Assembly: GCA_947500295.1 (NCBI GenBank)
Contig: CANMRM010000001.1
Coordinates: 620,001 to 684,000, forward strand
From: an uncultured Kordiimonas sp.
GTDB lineage: Bacteria > Pseudomonadota > Alphaproteobacteria > Sphingomonadales > Kordiimonadaceae
Direction: 5' to 3'
DNA length: 64,000 nucleotides
The first letter of the stretch is position 1; the number at the start of each line of letters is the position of its first letter. Shown in pieces: positions 9,522-18,880 of the stretch. Made by a program: the position numbers and the translations under genes. Below the pieces are notes generated by a model. The model was given only the letters and a program-made list of their open reading frames with translations. It searched no databases and had not been told where the DNA came from.

Positions 9522-12119
9522 ATGAGCGACGAAAAGAAATTAACATTGTCCGGCCGCGGCACTCTTGGCGTTGGAAAGGGTGTAGAAACCGGTCAGGTTC
9601 GTCAGAACTTCAGTCATGGTCGCAGCAAAGCGGTTGTGGTGGAGCGCAAGAAGAAGCGCGTCCTTCACAAAGGCGGTGCAGCAGAACCTGCTGCTGCAGC
9701 TCCATCGCCTCAATCGCCCAAAGCGTATGTGCCCAAGAAGCCAGTTGCTGATGCTGGTCACAACCTCACGGACGCTGAGCTGGAAAACCGTCAGCGCGTG
9801 CTCGATGAAGCGAAGAAGCGGGCGGAAGAGGATGCCAAACGCCAGGCTGCCCTCGAAGCTGAGCGCAAGCGCCGCGAAGAAGTGGAAGCGAAAAACCGCG
9901 ACGCGGAAGAAGAAGCTCGCCAGCTCGCTGAAGAAGATGCCAAAAAACATGCTGAGGCTGTTGCCAAGGAAAAAGCCGAGGCGGAAGCCGCGCAGAAAGC
10001 TGCTGATGAACAAGCGGCCCGCGAAAAAGCGGAGGCTGAAGCCCGTCAGAAAGCAGAGCTTGAAGCGCGCGCTGTGCAGCTGCGGAAAGCCAGTGAGGCG
10101 CGTACGACCACCAGTACGCCTAGCACAGATGCTGACCGCACCGGCAAGCCAAAACGCAAGGACAAGAAGGGCGGAGCCCAAGACCGTAATCAGCGTGGTC
10201 GTGGCCGTGGTGAAGACCGTGGTCGTCGGGGTCGTTTGACAATTTCTACAGCAACAGCTGGCGATGAGCGTCAACGTTCTCTGGCGGCATACAAACGCGC
10301 GCAGGCGAAGAAACGTGCCGCGGAAATGGGCGGCGGTTCACAGCCGCAACAGCGCCAGTCACGTGAAATTACCGTGCCAGAGGCAATCTCGGTTCAGGAG
10401 CTTGCCCAGCGGATGGCAGAAAAAGCGACGGCTGTGATGAAAGCCCTGATGAATATGGGCATGATGGCTACCATCAACGATACGCTCGATCAGGACACCG
10501 CGCAGCTGATTGTTGAGGAGTTTGGACACACAATCAAACGCGTGAGCGAATCAGATGTGGAAATCGGTCTTGTCGGTGACGAAGACACCGATTCTGACCT
10601 GCAGTCTCGGGCTCCGATTGTTACCGTGATGGGCCATGTGGACCACGGCAAAACCTCGCTTCTGGACGCATTGAGGAGCGCCAATGTGGTGTCTGGCGAA
10701 GCCGGTGGCATCACGCAGCACATTGGTGCCTATCAGGTTGCCGTGGATGGCGGGGACAAGATCACGTTCCTCGATACACCCGGCCACGCCGCGTTTACCC
10801 AGATGCGGGCTCGCGGCGCCAGCGTGACCGATATCGTTATTCTTGTGGTGGCAGCAGATGACGGTGTGATGCCGCAGACCATTGAAGCCATCAATCATTC
10901 CAAGGCTGCTGGCGTGCCGATGATTGTAGCCATTAACAAGATGGACCGTGAGGGCGCCGACCCGCAGCGCGTGCGCAACGAGCTGCTTCAACATGAAGTG
11001 GTGCTGGAAACGTTCCAGGGTGACACGCAGGAAGTGGAAGTCTCCGCGATCACAGGTATGGGTCTGGATAAACTGAAGGAAGCCATTGCGCTTCAGGCAG
11101 AAATTCTTGAGCTGAAAGCCAACCCGAACCGTGCTGCTGAAGGCGTTGTTGTCGAGGCCAAACTTGACAAGGGCCGCGGGCCGGTTGCAACGGTTCTCGT
11201 CCAGCGTGGCACATTGCGCGTCGGCGATATCTTTGTTGCAGGGGCCGAGTGGGGCCGTGTGCGTGCGCTTGTCAATGACAAGGGCAGCCAGGTCAAGGAA
11301 GCGGGCCCAAGCCAGCCGGTTGAGGTGCTGGGGCTGAACGGTGCCCCGGGTGCAGGCGACGACTTTGCTGTCGTTGAAAATGAAGCTCGGGCTCGTGAAG
11401 TTGCAGATTACCGTCAGGATCAGGCGCGCAAGAAGCGCCAGGCGGCAACAGCGGCACCGAAGACGCTTGAAAGCATCTTCTCAAACCTCAAGGAAACAGA
11501 AGGCCTGCAAACCTTTGATGTGGTTGTGAAGGCAGACGTCCAGGGTTCGGTCGAAGCGATTACACAAGCGCTGGAGAAGGCTGGAAACGAAGATATCCAG
11601 TGTCGGGTAATCCACGGCGCAGTTGGCGGTATTACCGAAGCGGATATCACACTTGCAAATGCTTCCACGGCCCTTGTGATCGGCTTCAATGTGAGACCCA
11701 ACAAGCAGGCTCGAGATGCGGCGGAAGCTGAAGGGATCACCATCAAATACTATTCGATCATCTATGACCTGATCGATGAAGTGAAAGCAGCGATGGCCGG
11801 ACAGCTTGGACCAGAATTCAAAGAGAACGTCGTGGGCCGTGCCGACATCAAGGAAGCGTTCCAGGCTGGCAAAGCCGGGAAAGCGGCTGGTTGTATGGTT
11901 GTCGAAGGGTCCATTCGCAATGATCTCAAAGCCCGTATCCTGCGCGACGATGTCATCATCTACGAAGGCCAGATCGATAACCTGCGCCGTTTCAAGGATG
12001 ACGTTAAGAAAGTTGACGCCGGTCAGGAATGTGGCTTGACCTTTGAAAATTACCATGACTTCAAGGCAGGGGATGTTCTTGAAGTGTATGAGCTTGAGGA
12101 GATCGAGCGCGTCCTCTAG
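9522..12119 (+). CDS. infB: Translation initiation factor IF-2
   Basis: IF-2 is the GTPase that places initiator tRNA on the 30S subunit. The 865-residue protein has an IF2_N domain at the start ([11 protein letters not shown]), a long low-complexity linker rich in Ala, Glu and Lys (residues ~75–260), a second IF2_N domain (~285–345; [19 protein letters not shown]), the G domain with G1 GHVDHGKTS near residue 370, DTPGHAAF and NKMD, then domains II–IV ([25 protein letters not shown]). The Gly/Arg-rich stretch near 220–245 is typical of alphaproteobacterial IF-2. The GAGGAA upstream supports the ATG. Confidence 0.98.
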   Translation: MSDEKKLTLSGRGTLGVGKGVETGQVRQNFSHGRSKAVVVERKKKRVLHKGGAAEPAAAAPSPQSPKAYVPKKPVADAGHNLTDAELENRQRVLDEAKKRAEEDAKRQAALEAERKRREEVEAKNRDAEEEARQLAEEDAKKHAEAVAKEKAEAEAAQKAADEQAAREKAEAEARQKAELEARAVQLRKASEARTTTSTPSTDADRTGKPKRKDKKGGAQDRNQRGRGRGEDRGRRGRLTISTATAGDERQRSLAAYKRAQAKKRAAEMGGGSQPQQRQSREITVPEAISVQELAQRMAEKATAVMKALMNMGMMATINDTLDQDTAQLIVEEFGHTIKRVSESDVEIGLVGDEDTDSDLQSRAPIVTVMGHVDHGKTSLLDALRSANVVSGEAGGITQHIGAYQVAVDGGDKITFLDTPGHAAFTQMRARGASVTDIVILVVAADDGVMPQTIEAINHSKAAGVPMIVAINKMDREGADPQRVRNELLQHEVVLETFQGDTQEVEVSAITGMGLDKLKEAIALQAEILELKANPNRAAEGVVVEAKLDKGRGPVATVLVQRGTLRVGDIFVAGAEWGRVRALVNDKGSQVKEAGPSQPVEVLGLNGAPGAGDDFAVVENEARAREVADYRQDQARKKRQAATAAPKTLESIFSNLKETEGLQTFDVVVKADVQGSVEAITQALEKAGNEDIQCRVIHGAVGGITEADITLANASTALVIGFNVRPNKQARDAAEAEGITIKYYSIIYDLIDEVKAAMAGQLGPEFKENVVGRADIKEAFQAGKAGKAAGCMVVEGSIRNDLKARILRDDVIIYEGQIDNLRRFKDDVKKVDAGQECGLTFENYHDFKAGDVLEVYELEEIERVL

Positions 12120-12163
12120 GGCGCGTTCGCTATCCTGCGGCATCAGCTACTGAGAGCAGTATC

Positions 12164-12583
12164 ATGTCCAGACGAGAGCACACCACAGGTGGGCCGAGCC
12201 TGCGCCTTTTGCGGGTCGGCGAAAATGTGCGCCACGCTATTTCTGCGATCCTGACCCGGGGCGATGTACAGGACCCTGACCTGGACGGGGCCCCTGTTAC
12301 CGTTTCGGAAGTGCGTGTCAGCCCGGATCTCCGGAATGCAACCGTTTTTGTCATGCCGCTTGGCGGGGACGAAGGCGGCGTTATCACGAAGGCACTCAAC
12401 AAAAACAGTGCGTTTATTCGTGGTGAAATGAGCAAGGTTGTGCATATGAAATATATGCCGCGCCTGAAGTTCAAGATTGATGAAAGCTTCGATGAGGCAA
12501 GTCATATCGACGCCCTTTTGAAGAATCCAAAGGTTCAGCGTGACCTCGGGGCAGCAGGCGACTCTTCGGAGGATGACATCTGA
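12164..12583 (+). CDS. rbfA: Ribosome-binding factor A
   Basis: RbfA binds the 30S subunit and assists 16S rRNA maturation, notably in the cold. The 139-residue protein contains VGENVRHAISAIL, VSEVRVSPDLRNATVFVMPL and the KH-like core ending YMPRLKFKIDESFDEASHIDALL, all family signatures. It starts with SRREHTTGGPSLRLLRVG. Its stop codon overlaps the truB start by one base (TGATG), pointing to translational coupling. Confidence 0.95.
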   Translation: MSRREHTTGGPSLRLLRVGENVRHAISAILTRGDVQDPDLDGAPVTVSEVRVSPDLRNATVFVMPLGGDEGGVITKALNKNSAFIRGEMSKVVHMKYMPRLKFKIDESFDEASHIDALLKNPKVQRDLGAAGDSSEDDI

Positions 12584-13482
12584 TGGCACGCCGCCGTAAA
12601 GGCGACAAAGTGGACGGCTGGCTTGTGATTGACAAGCCGTTGGAAGCATCAAGCGCCAAAGCCGTTGCCATCGTAAAGCGTCTCTTTAATGCCCAGAAGG
12701 TTGGCCATGGCGGCACCCTTGATCCTATGGCCACAGGCATCCTGCCGATCGGTCTTGGTGAAGCCACAAAAACCATGCCCTACATCGTTGATGCATCGAA
12801 AGAGTATGACTTCACTGTAAAGTGGGGTGTTGCGACCGATTCGGCGGACCGTGAAGGCCAAATAACGCATTCCGGGGGTGTTATCCCCGAAAAGTCCGCC
12901 ATTGAGGCGATTTTACCAGCCTTTGTCGGCGAAATCGAGCAGGTACCGCCCGCGCACAGTGCCATCAAGATTGATGGCCAACGGGCTTATGCTCTGGTCA
13001 GAGCGGGGCAGTCTGTCGAGATGAAGTCAAGACGTGTTGAAATTCAAGCACTTACGCTTGTTTCTCATGATCAGGATGCTGGCAAAACGTCTTTTCATGT
13101 GACATGCGGTAAAGGCACATATGTGCGATCGCTGGGCCGTGATATTGCAGACAAACTGGGCACTTACGGGCATTTGACGGCGCTTCGCCGTACCCGTGTG
13201 GGCCCATTTGACCTTAAAGCAGCGATTTCGCTGGAAAAGCTTGAGGAGTTGAGCCATAGTGCGCGCGCCTCGAGCCTGCTGCGGCCGGTGACGACGGCGC
13301 TGGACGACATCCCGGCGCTCGCCGTAACGACCCTGGAAGCCACTGACCTCAAGCTAGGTCGGCCAATCCAACAGACCGAGGCTAAGCAGGGCCTTTGCTA
13401 TTGTATGGACGGTGAAACACCGGTTGCGATTGCGGAGGTTGCCGGCGAAATGGTTCGCCCCCTGCGGGTCTTCAATATGTAG
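12583..13482 (+). CDS. truB: tRNA pseudouridine(55) synthase TruB
   Basis: TruB converts U55 of the tRNA T-loop to pseudouridine. The catalytic Asp is in [21 protein letters not shown] (about residues 45–65), and the downstream [35 protein letters not shown] and [15 protein letters not shown] (shown in part) blocks are conserved. At 299 residues it has the usual length including a C-terminal PUA-like region. It overlaps rbfA by one base and precedes rpsO by 17 bp. Confidence 0.96.
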   Translation: MARRRKGDKVDGWLVIDKPLEASSAKAVAIVKRLFNAQKVGHGGTLDPMATGILPIGLGEATKTMPYIVDASKEYDFTVKWGVATDSADREGQITHSGGVIPEKSAIEAILPAFVGEIEQVPPAHSAIKIDGQRAYALVRAGQSVEMKSRRVEIQALTLVSHDQDAGKTSFHVTCGKGTYVRSLGRDIADKLGTYGHLTALRRTRVGPFDLKAAISLEKLEELSHSARASSLLRPVTTALDDIPALAVTTLEATDLKLGRPIQQTEAKQGLCYCMDGETPVAIAEVAGEMVRPLRVFNM

Positions 13483-13499
13483 TTTTTAGGAGAAGATCG

Positions 13500-13769
13500 A
13501 TGTCGATTACTGCTGAAAAGAAACAAGAACTGATCAAAGAATTCGCGACCCAGGACGGCGACACCGGTTCACCGGAAGTACAAGTGGCTATTCTGTCCTC
13601 GCGCATTTCGACGCTGACTGAGCACTTCAAGGACCACAAAAAGGACAATCACTCCCGCCGTGGCCTTATCAAGATGGTGAACCAGCGCCGTAAACTTCTC
13701 GATTACCTCAAAGGCAAAGACGCAGAGCGTTACAAATCGCTCATCAGTCGGCTGGGTCTTCGGAAGTAA
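13500..13769 (+). CDS. rpsO: 30S ribosomal protein S15
   Basis: S15 is an 89-residue primary 16S rRNA-binding protein. Diagnostic stretches are [32 protein letters not shown] and [12 protein letters not shown], ending [10 protein letters not shown]. An AGGAG-containing site (TTTTTAGGAGAAGATCG) lies just upstream of the ATG. It is followed by a strong GC hairpin and then pnp, the conserved rpsO–pnp pair. Confidence 0.98.
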   Translation: MSITAEKKQELIKEFATQDGDTGSPEVQVAILSSRISTLTEHFKDHKKDNHSRRGLIKMVNQRRKLLDYLKGKDAERYKSLISRLGLRK

Positions 13770-13781
13770 GCTGATCAAAAT

Positions 13782-13815
13782 GGCCGGTCCGGTTGGACCG
13801 GCCTTCTTGCTTTTT
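13782..13815 (+). terminator. Hairpin terminator/attenuator between rpsO and pnp
   Basis: A perfect 9-bp GC stem (GGCCGGTCC, 13782–13790; GGACCGGCC, 13795–13803) with a GGTT loop is followed by a T-rich run (TTCTTGCTTTTT). It fits an intrinsic terminator or a partial attenuator setting the rpsO/pnp ratio. Confidence 0.7.
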
Positions 13816-13933
13816 GAGAGGGTTTTTTACGGGGCTTAGCCTCGCTCCCTGATGATGAAAGCAGGAACCTTCCTATCGACACGGGGTCGGCAGGAAGACA
13901 CTGAAGAAGGGCATATCCATAGGGGATGTGTCA

Positions 13934-13970
13934 GGGCTTTGCCGGCTGAGAAAACGAAACCCGGCAGCCC
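13934..13970 (+). promoter_or_regulatory. Leader hairpin upstream of pnp
   Basis: GGGC-TTT-GCCGG (13934–13945) can pair with CCGGC-AG-CCC (13961–13970) in the pnp leader, 16 nt before the start codon. In E. coli, pnp is autoregulated through RNase III cleavage of a leader stem; a similar role here is only inference. Confidence 0.35.
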
Positions 13971-13986
13971 GTATAAAGGTAAAATA

Positions 13987-16155
13987 ATGTTTGATATACA
14001 ACGCAAATCTATTGAATGGGGTGGCCGTACCCTGACACTTGAAACCGGTCATGTCGCTCGCCAGGCTGGCGGCGCCGTCATGGCTTCTTACGGCGATACA
14101 ACTGTTCTTTGCACCGTGGTGGGTGCGCGCTCCGTCAAGCCGGGTCAGGACTTTTTCCCGCTGACGGTTAATTACACCGAGAAATACTACGCAGCCGGCA
14201 AAATTCCCGGCGGCTTCTTCAAGCGTGAAGGTCGCCCCAGTGAAAAAGAAACACTGATCTGCCGCCTGATTGATCGTCCGATCCGTCCTCTGTTCCCGGC
14301 TGGCTTCAAAAACGAAGTGCAGGTTATCTGCACGGTCGTAAGCCATGATCTGGAAAACGACAGCGACATTGTTGCGATGATCGGTGCTTCTGCCGCGCTG
14401 ACGCTTTCCGGTCTGCCATTCTTCGGCCCGATCGCGGGTGCGAAAGTAGGCTACATGGACGGAGAGTATGTCCTCAACCCAACCATTGAGCAAATCAAGG
14501 AAAGCGATCTTGAGCTGACTGTTGCAGGAACCCGTGACGCGGTTCTGATGGTGGAGTCGGAAGCAAATGAGCTTCCTGAGGATGTGATGCTTGGCGCGGT
14601 TATGTATGGCCACGAGCAGCAGCAAGCCGTGATTGATCTGATCATTGATCTGGCAGAAGTCGCTGCAAAAGAGCCTTGGGAACTGCCTGAAGGTCCGGAT
14701 ACATCGGCTCTGAAAGCCAAAATCGCTGAAGTTGCTGAAGCTGACCTTCGTGCGGCTTACGAAATCAAAGTGAAGCAAGAGCGTTCTGGTCGCATTTCCG
14801 AGATCAAGGCTGCGGTGAAAGAAGCCGTTGCCCCAATTTTGGAAGAAAACGAAGATCTCACCGATGCAATGGTTGGAGACCTGACCAAAAAGCTGGAAAG
14901 CTCTATCGTTCGCGGCGACATCCTTGCGACGGGTACACGTATTGACGGTCGTGCGCTGGATGACGTGCGTGACATTGAAGCAATGGCTGGCATTCTGCCT
15001 CGCACGCACGGCTCGGCGCTGTTCACACGCGGTGAAACACAGGGTCTTGTTGTTGCGACGCTCGGTACCGGTGAGGATGAGCAGATCATCGATCAGCTCG
15101 AAGGGTCCTACCGCTCCAAATTCATGCTGCACTACAATTTCCCACCCTTTTCGGTCGGTGAAACTGGACGCGTAGGCTTTACAGGTCGCCGCGAAGTCGG
15201 TCATGGCAAGCTCGCATGGCGTGCTGTTCAGGCGGTTCTGCCAGACGCGGAAGAGTTTCCTTACACCATCCGCCTCGTGTCCGAGATCACGGAATCAAAC
15301 GGTTCAAGCTCGATGGCAACCGTCTGTGGTTCCTCACTTGCGATGATGGATGCAGGCGTGCCGATCAGCCGCCCGGTTTCCGGTATCGCGATGGGTCTCA
15401 TCAAAGAAGGCGACAAGTTTGCTGTCCTTTCCGACATCCTGGGTGACGAAGATCACCTCGGTGACATGGACTTCAAGGTGGCGGGTACTGAAAAGGGCCT
15501 GACCGCGCTGCAGATGGACATCAAGATCAACGGCATCACCAAGGAAATCATGGAAGTTGCCCTTGAGCAGGCTGGCCGTGGCCGCGCCTACATCCTTGAT
15601 GAAATGAACAAGGGACTTTCCGGTGCACGCAACGAGCTCTCTGAGCACGCGCCGCGCATCGAGACCATGAAAATTCCTGTCGACAAGATCCGCGAAGTGA
15701 TCGGCACCGGCGGTAAAGTGATCCGTGAGATCGTTGAAAGCACAGGTGCGAAAGTGAACATCGAGGACGATGGCACGATCAAGATCGCATCTTCAGTTGC
15801 CAGTGAAATTGATGCAGCCAAAAACTGGATCACCGGCATTGTTGCCGAGCCAGAGGTTGGCACGATCTACAAAGGTAAAGTCGTCCGTATCATGGATTTC
15901 GGTGCATTTGTAAACTTCATGGGCAGCCGCGACGGCCTTGTGCACATCTCTGAGCTTGTCGAAGAGCGCGTGGAAAAAGTTACTGACGTGGTCAACGAAG
16001 GTGACGAAGTCTATGTGAAGTGCCTTGAAATCGATGGTCGCGGCAAGGTCCGCCTGTCGATGCGGGTTGTTGACCAGGAAACTGGTGAGGAAGACCCGAA
16101 CGCGGCACCGCCAAAGTCTGGCCCCAAGAAGGGCCCGCGGCGCGACCGCGACTAA
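13987..16155 (+). CDS. pnp: Polyribonucleotide nucleotidyltransferase (PNPase)
   Basis: PNPase is the phosphorolytic 3'-5' exoribonuclease of the degradosome. The 722-residue protein begins [21 protein letters not shown] at 13987; the frame is open 135 nt upstream but that part overlaps the leader hairpin and is not PNPase-like. Two RNase PH domains are present (first with [11 protein letters not shown]; second with [16 protein letters not shown] and [10 protein letters not shown]), separated by the all-helical linker, then KH ([15 protein letters not shown], ~residue 565) and S1 ([17 protein letters not shown], ~630). The end is a basic tail (KKGPRRDRD). Confidence 0.97.
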   Translation: MFDIQRKSIEWGGRTLTLETGHVARQAGGAVMASYGDTTVLCTVVGARSVKPGQDFFPLTVNYTEKYYAAGKIPGGFFKREGRPSEKETLICRLIDRPIRPLFPAGFKNEVQVICTVVSHDLENDSDIVAMIGASAALTLSGLPFFGPIAGAKVGYMDGEYVLNPTIEQIKESDLELTVAGTRDAVLMVESEANELPEDVMLGAVMYGHEQQQAVIDLIIDLAEVAAKEPWELPEGPDTSALKAKIAEVAEADLRAAYEIKVKQERSGRISEIKAAVKEAVAPILEENEDLTDAMVGDLTKKLESSIVRGDILATGTRIDGRALDDVRDIEAMAGILPRTHGSALFTRGETQGLVVATLGTGEDEQIIDQLEGSYRSKFMLHYNFPPFSVGETGRVGFTGRREVGHGKLAWRAVQAVLPDAEEFPYTIRLVSEITESNGSSSMATVCGSSLAMMDAGVPISRPVSGIAMGLIKEGDKFAVLSDILGDEDHLGDMDFKVAGTEKGLTALQMDIKINGITKEIMEVALEQAGRGRAYILDEMNKGLSGARNELSEHAPRIETMKIPVDKIREVIGTGGKVIREIVESTGAKVNIEDDGTIKIASSVASEIDAAKNWITGIVAEPEVGTIYKGKVVRIMDFGAFVNFMGSRDGLVHISELVEERVEKVTDVVNEGDEVYVKCLEIDGRGKVRLSMRVVDQETGEEDPNAAPPKSGPKKGPRRDRD

Positions 16156-16181
16156 CGGTTCGTCGATCCGTTCATTGAATC

Positions 16182-16214
16182 GAAACCGGCGTGTGCTATG
16201 GTCACGCCGGTTTC
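16182..16214 (+). terminator. Hairpin downstream of pnp
   Basis: A perfect 12-bp stem (GAAACCGGCGTG, 16182–16193; CACGCCGGTTTC, 16203–16214) closes a 9-nt loop 26 bp after pnp. The downstream run is short (AAATTT), so it may act as a Rho-independent terminator of modest strength or as a 3'-end stabilising stem. Confidence 0.6.
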
Positions 16215-16292
16215 AAATTTCCGCCGGGGACGGGCGGTGAATTTTACGGTGAATTATTGAAGGGCCGATTGGCCCGTAGCCGGGGGTTGTGA

Positions 16293-17687
16293 ATGAGTTT
16301 TAACCTGAATTCGATCAGGCTTGGTGGCAAAGAGGTCTTGCCGCTTATTGAAGGCGGTAAAGGTGTTGCCATATCAGCGGGCGCGAGTTCGGGCCCATGG
16401 GCAAACGCTGGTGGTGTCGGCACAATCTCTGCAGTGATCGCGGACCAGTATGATCAGCACGGCAATGTTGTGCAGCACGAATACAAAGGCCGCACCCGGC
16501 GAGAACGCCATGACGAAATGGTGGACTATTCAATTCAGGGCACCATTGATCAGGTGCGCAAGGCCTGGGAGCTCTCGAAGGGCGAAGGTCTGATCAATAT
16601 CAATATGCTTTGGGAGCTTGGCGGTTCTCAGCGCATCCTGCATGAAGTGCTGGAAAAAGCCAAAGACATGATCCACGGCGTGACTTGTGGTGCTGGCATG
16701 CCGTTTAAACTCGGTGAACTGGCCAGCAAATACGGCGTGCATTACTACCCGATCGTTTCATCCGGGCGCGCGTTTAATCTGCTGTGGCGCCGGGCCTATA
16801 AAAACGTTGCCGACCTCCTGGGTGGTGTTGTGTATGAGGACCCTTGGCTTGCTGGCGGACATAATGGCCTGTCCAATGCCGAGGATCCCACGAAACCCGG
16901 TGACCCGTATCCGCGTGTGTTGGAGCTCCGGAAAATCATGCGCAAGCTTGGTCTTGGCGATACACCCATCATTATGGCGGGTGGGGTCTGGAACCTGAAA
17001 GAGTGGAAAGACTGGATCGACAACAAGGAACTAGGGCCGATCATGTTCCAGTTCGGTACCCGGCCTCTTCTGACCAAGGAAAGCCCCATTTCCGACAAAT
17101 GGAAAAAGAAGCTGACCGAGCTGAAAGCCGGCGACATCCTGTTGCAGAATTTCAGCCCGACCGGCTTTTTCTCGTCGGCACTCAAAAACAGCTTTATCGG
17201 TGAATTGGTTGGCCGCAATGATCGGCAGGTTGATTTCGCGGGCGCCCCGTCCGAGGAATTCAACACCGAAATGGTGATTGACCGCAAAAAATACTTTGTG
17301 CGCGGCGCTGACGTGGAAAAAATCCAGACCTGGCAAGCCGAGGGGTATCAGAAGGCGATGAAAACGCCTGAGGATAGCCTGATCTTTGTAACGGCTGATA
17401 AGTGTGCTGAAATCCGCAAGGACCAGGCGGACTGTGTTGGCTGCTTGAGCCAGTGTCGTTTTTCGAGCTGGGCTGACAATGAAAAGAACTCCACTGGTCG
17501 TCTTGCTGACCCCCGGAGCTTCTGTATCCAGAAAACACTCGAAGATGTGGCCCATGAAGGCAGCATCGACAGCAATCTGGTTTTTGCCGGGCACAATGCC
17601 TTTCGTTTTGGTAGCGACCCGTTTTACTCCAACGGGTTTGTCCCGACCGTAAAACAGTTGGTGGACCGCATTATCACCGGCGATTAA
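16293..17687 (+). CDS. Nitronate monooxygenase-like flavoprotein with a C-terminal Cys-rich motif
   Basis: The protein (464 residues) belongs to the FMN-dependent TIM-barrel family that includes nitronate monooxygenase and 2-nitropropane dioxygenase: GKGVAISAGASSGPWANAG (N-terminal phosphate/FMN loop), TCGAGMPFKL, the YPIVSSGRAF segment, PIIMAGGVWNLKEW and MFQFGTRPLLT. The C-terminal ~80 residues add a Cys cluster, CVGCLSQC plus nearby Cys residues (TADKCAEI, SFCIQKT), unusual for the family core and suggestive of metal or Fe-S binding. It appears monocistronic, with hairpins on both sides. The true substrate is unknown. Confidence 0.75.
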   Translation: MSFNLNSIRLGGKEVLPLIEGGKGVAISAGASSGPWANAGGVGTISAVIADQYDQHGNVVQHEYKGRTRRERHDEMVDYSIQGTIDQVRKAWELSKGEGLININMLWELGGSQRILHEVLEKAKDMIHGVTCGAGMPFKLGELASKYGVHYYPIVSSGRAFNLLWRRAYKNVADLLGGVVYEDPWLAGGHNGLSNAEDPTKPGDPYPRVLELRKIMRKLGLGDTPIIMAGGVWNLKEWKDWIDNKELGPIMFQFGTRPLLTKESPISDKWKKKLTELKAGDILLQNFSPTGFFSSALKNSFIGELVGRNDRQVDFAGAPSEEFNTEMVIDRKKYFVRGADVEKIQTWQAEGYQKAMKTPEDSLIFVTADKCAEIRKDQADCVGCLSQCRFSSWADNEKNSTGRLADPRSFCIQKTLEDVAHEGSIDSNLVFAGHNAFRFGSDPFYSNGFVPTVKQLVDRIITGD

Positions 17688-17711
17688 TTGACGGCAGAGC
17701 TCAAGAATTCG

Positions 17712-17740
17712 AAAGCCCGGCCATTCGCCGGGCTTTTTGT
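17712..17740 (+). terminator. Intrinsic terminator after the nitronate monooxygenase-like gene
   Basis: AAAGCCCGGC (17712–17721) pairs perfectly with GCCGGGCTTT (17727–17736), followed by more T residues. It lies 24 bp after the stop codon and could also serve the convergent gene downstream. Confidence 0.85.
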
Positions 17741-17788
17741 TTGTGCCGTGGCCGCGAACCGTATCGTGTTTGTCGGCTTTCTGGCGAC

Positions 17789-18160
17789 TTATCTGGCCGG
17801 TTGAGTTCTCAAGCCAGCCCACAAGAACAGGGCTCCAGAAACACCGAGCATTAACTCACCCAAAAAGGGCCCGATCGAGGCGAGCATGATGCCCGCGTCG
17901 ACGAACACGATGAACGCGGCGACCAGCAGATACAGACGGCTGAACGCAGAAGGCCGCATCGTGGCGACAATTGCCAACAATGCCACGATCGACCAGTGGA
18001 TTGCAGGCATCAGCCACAGCGGTACAAGTGCGGCGGAAAAGAAACCGGAGCTGACCTCGGTTGCCGCTTTTGCTGCCATTGGCAATCCTGTCAAATGAAA
18101 CCCACTGGTCACCAGAAGAACTAAGGCACCCAGGAGGGCAATAGGCTTTGGGTTGCGCAT
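17789..18160 (-). CDS. Small four-helix membrane protein, unknown function
   Basis: A 123-residue hydrophobic protein with about four predicted membrane helices (PIALLGALVLLVTSGFHL, AALVPLWLMPAIHWSIVALL, LYLLVAAFIVFVDAGIML, LGVSGALFLWAGL). I do not recognise a named family. The start at 18160 is preferred because AAGGAA lies 6 nt upstream; ATG 18166 and GTG 18175 are in-frame alternatives. It runs convergent with the preceding flavoprotein gene and is probably transcribed on its own. Confidence 0.6.
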   Translation of the reverse strand: MRNPKPIALLGALVLLVTSGFHLTGLPMAAKAATEVSSGFFSAALVPLWLMPAIHWSIVALLAIVATMRPSAFSRLYLLVAAFIVFVDAGIMLASIGPFLGELMLGVSGALFLWAGLRTQPAR

Positions 18161-18317
18161 TGTCATTTCCTTCACCGTTCGGGCAAATGATAGAGTACCC
18201 TCAGCTCAGGGCAATTCCCGCGACGGTTTGACCAAAAGCAGGGTATTGACTGCCCGTTCGAACTTTGCCGATTAAGCAATCTTGTGCGCTGCAAACAAGG
18301 TGTCAGCGTGTGGTGCC

Positions 18318-18716
18318 CTAACCGTACGCCCGTCCGGTCGAATTTTCAGTGGTGATCCAGGTACCTTGATGGAACAGTATCTGCCAGCCGCCATCTGTCT
18401 GTTGCCAGATCGAACTTCGTCTGGAACCCGGTTGCAACGCTCCGTCGGGCGCAGTCCTGGCCGGTATGGCATAAGTTACAAGGACAGTATTGTCCGACAG
18501 TGTCGTCAGCTGAAAGTCATGAATTTCGTATGGCGGGAACTCGTGTTCCTTGGCCAGAAGACGCAGGGTTTGCTGCTTGTCAAACCGCCTGCCTGACGCA
18601 CCAAACTCGACAAAATCGTCCGCTAGCAGCGCGGACATTTTCTGGGTGTCTGAACGGACCTCTGGTTGAGCCAGGCGTTTTTCGAGGTCGAAAATCAGGT
18701 TGGTCAGGTCTTTCAT
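18318..18716 (-). CDS. NTF2-like / SnoaL-like (DUF4440-type) protein
   Basis: The 132-residue sequence fits the NTF2-like fold: an N-terminal helix (LIFDLEKRLAQPEVRSD), KMSALLADDFVEFGASGR, then beta strands YEIHDFQLTTLSDNTVLVTYAI and RRSSIWQQTDGGWQILFHQGT. Proteins of this type carry a small-molecule pocket and are often annotated DUF4440; the ligand cannot be told. The start is ATG 18716 with GGGGA about 10 nt upstream. It is transcribed away from the histidine kinase gene across a 164-bp intergenic region holding an inverted repeat. Confidence 0.7.
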   Translation of the reverse strand: MKDLTNLIFDLEKRLAQPEVRSDTQKMSALLADDFVEFGASGRRFDKQQTLRLLAKEHEFPPYEIHDFQLTTLSDNTVLVTYAIPARTAPDGALQPGSRRSSIWQQTDGGWQILFHQGTWITTENSTGRAYG

Positions 18717-18785
18717 TGTTTTCAAGTCCCCTTCGATAGGCGGTGACTTTCACAAGGTGACGGGGTGTTGTCCAGACGCTTTTTT

Positions 18786-18803
18786 CTGAGTGCATTCACT
18801 CAG
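18786..18803. promoter_or_regulatory. Inverted repeat in a divergent intergenic region
   Basis: CTGAGTG and CACTCAG are perfect 7-bp arms around CATT. The position between two divergent genes and the TGAGTG half-site resemble TetR-type operators, but no TetR gene is in the neighbourhood, so the binding protein is unknown. Confidence 0.4.
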
Positions 18804-18880
18804 TTGGTCATCTGTTGTAAGGTTTACCGGAAATTTACTGTGCGTGCGTATGGTCGCGATCAAAGGGTGGAAAATACGCT

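Noticed and set aside
13873-15204. Long open frame (443 codons) on the minus strand across pnp
   Set aside because: It is the antisense shadow of a highly conserved gene, with no ribosome-binding site and an odd Cys/His/Arg-rich product.
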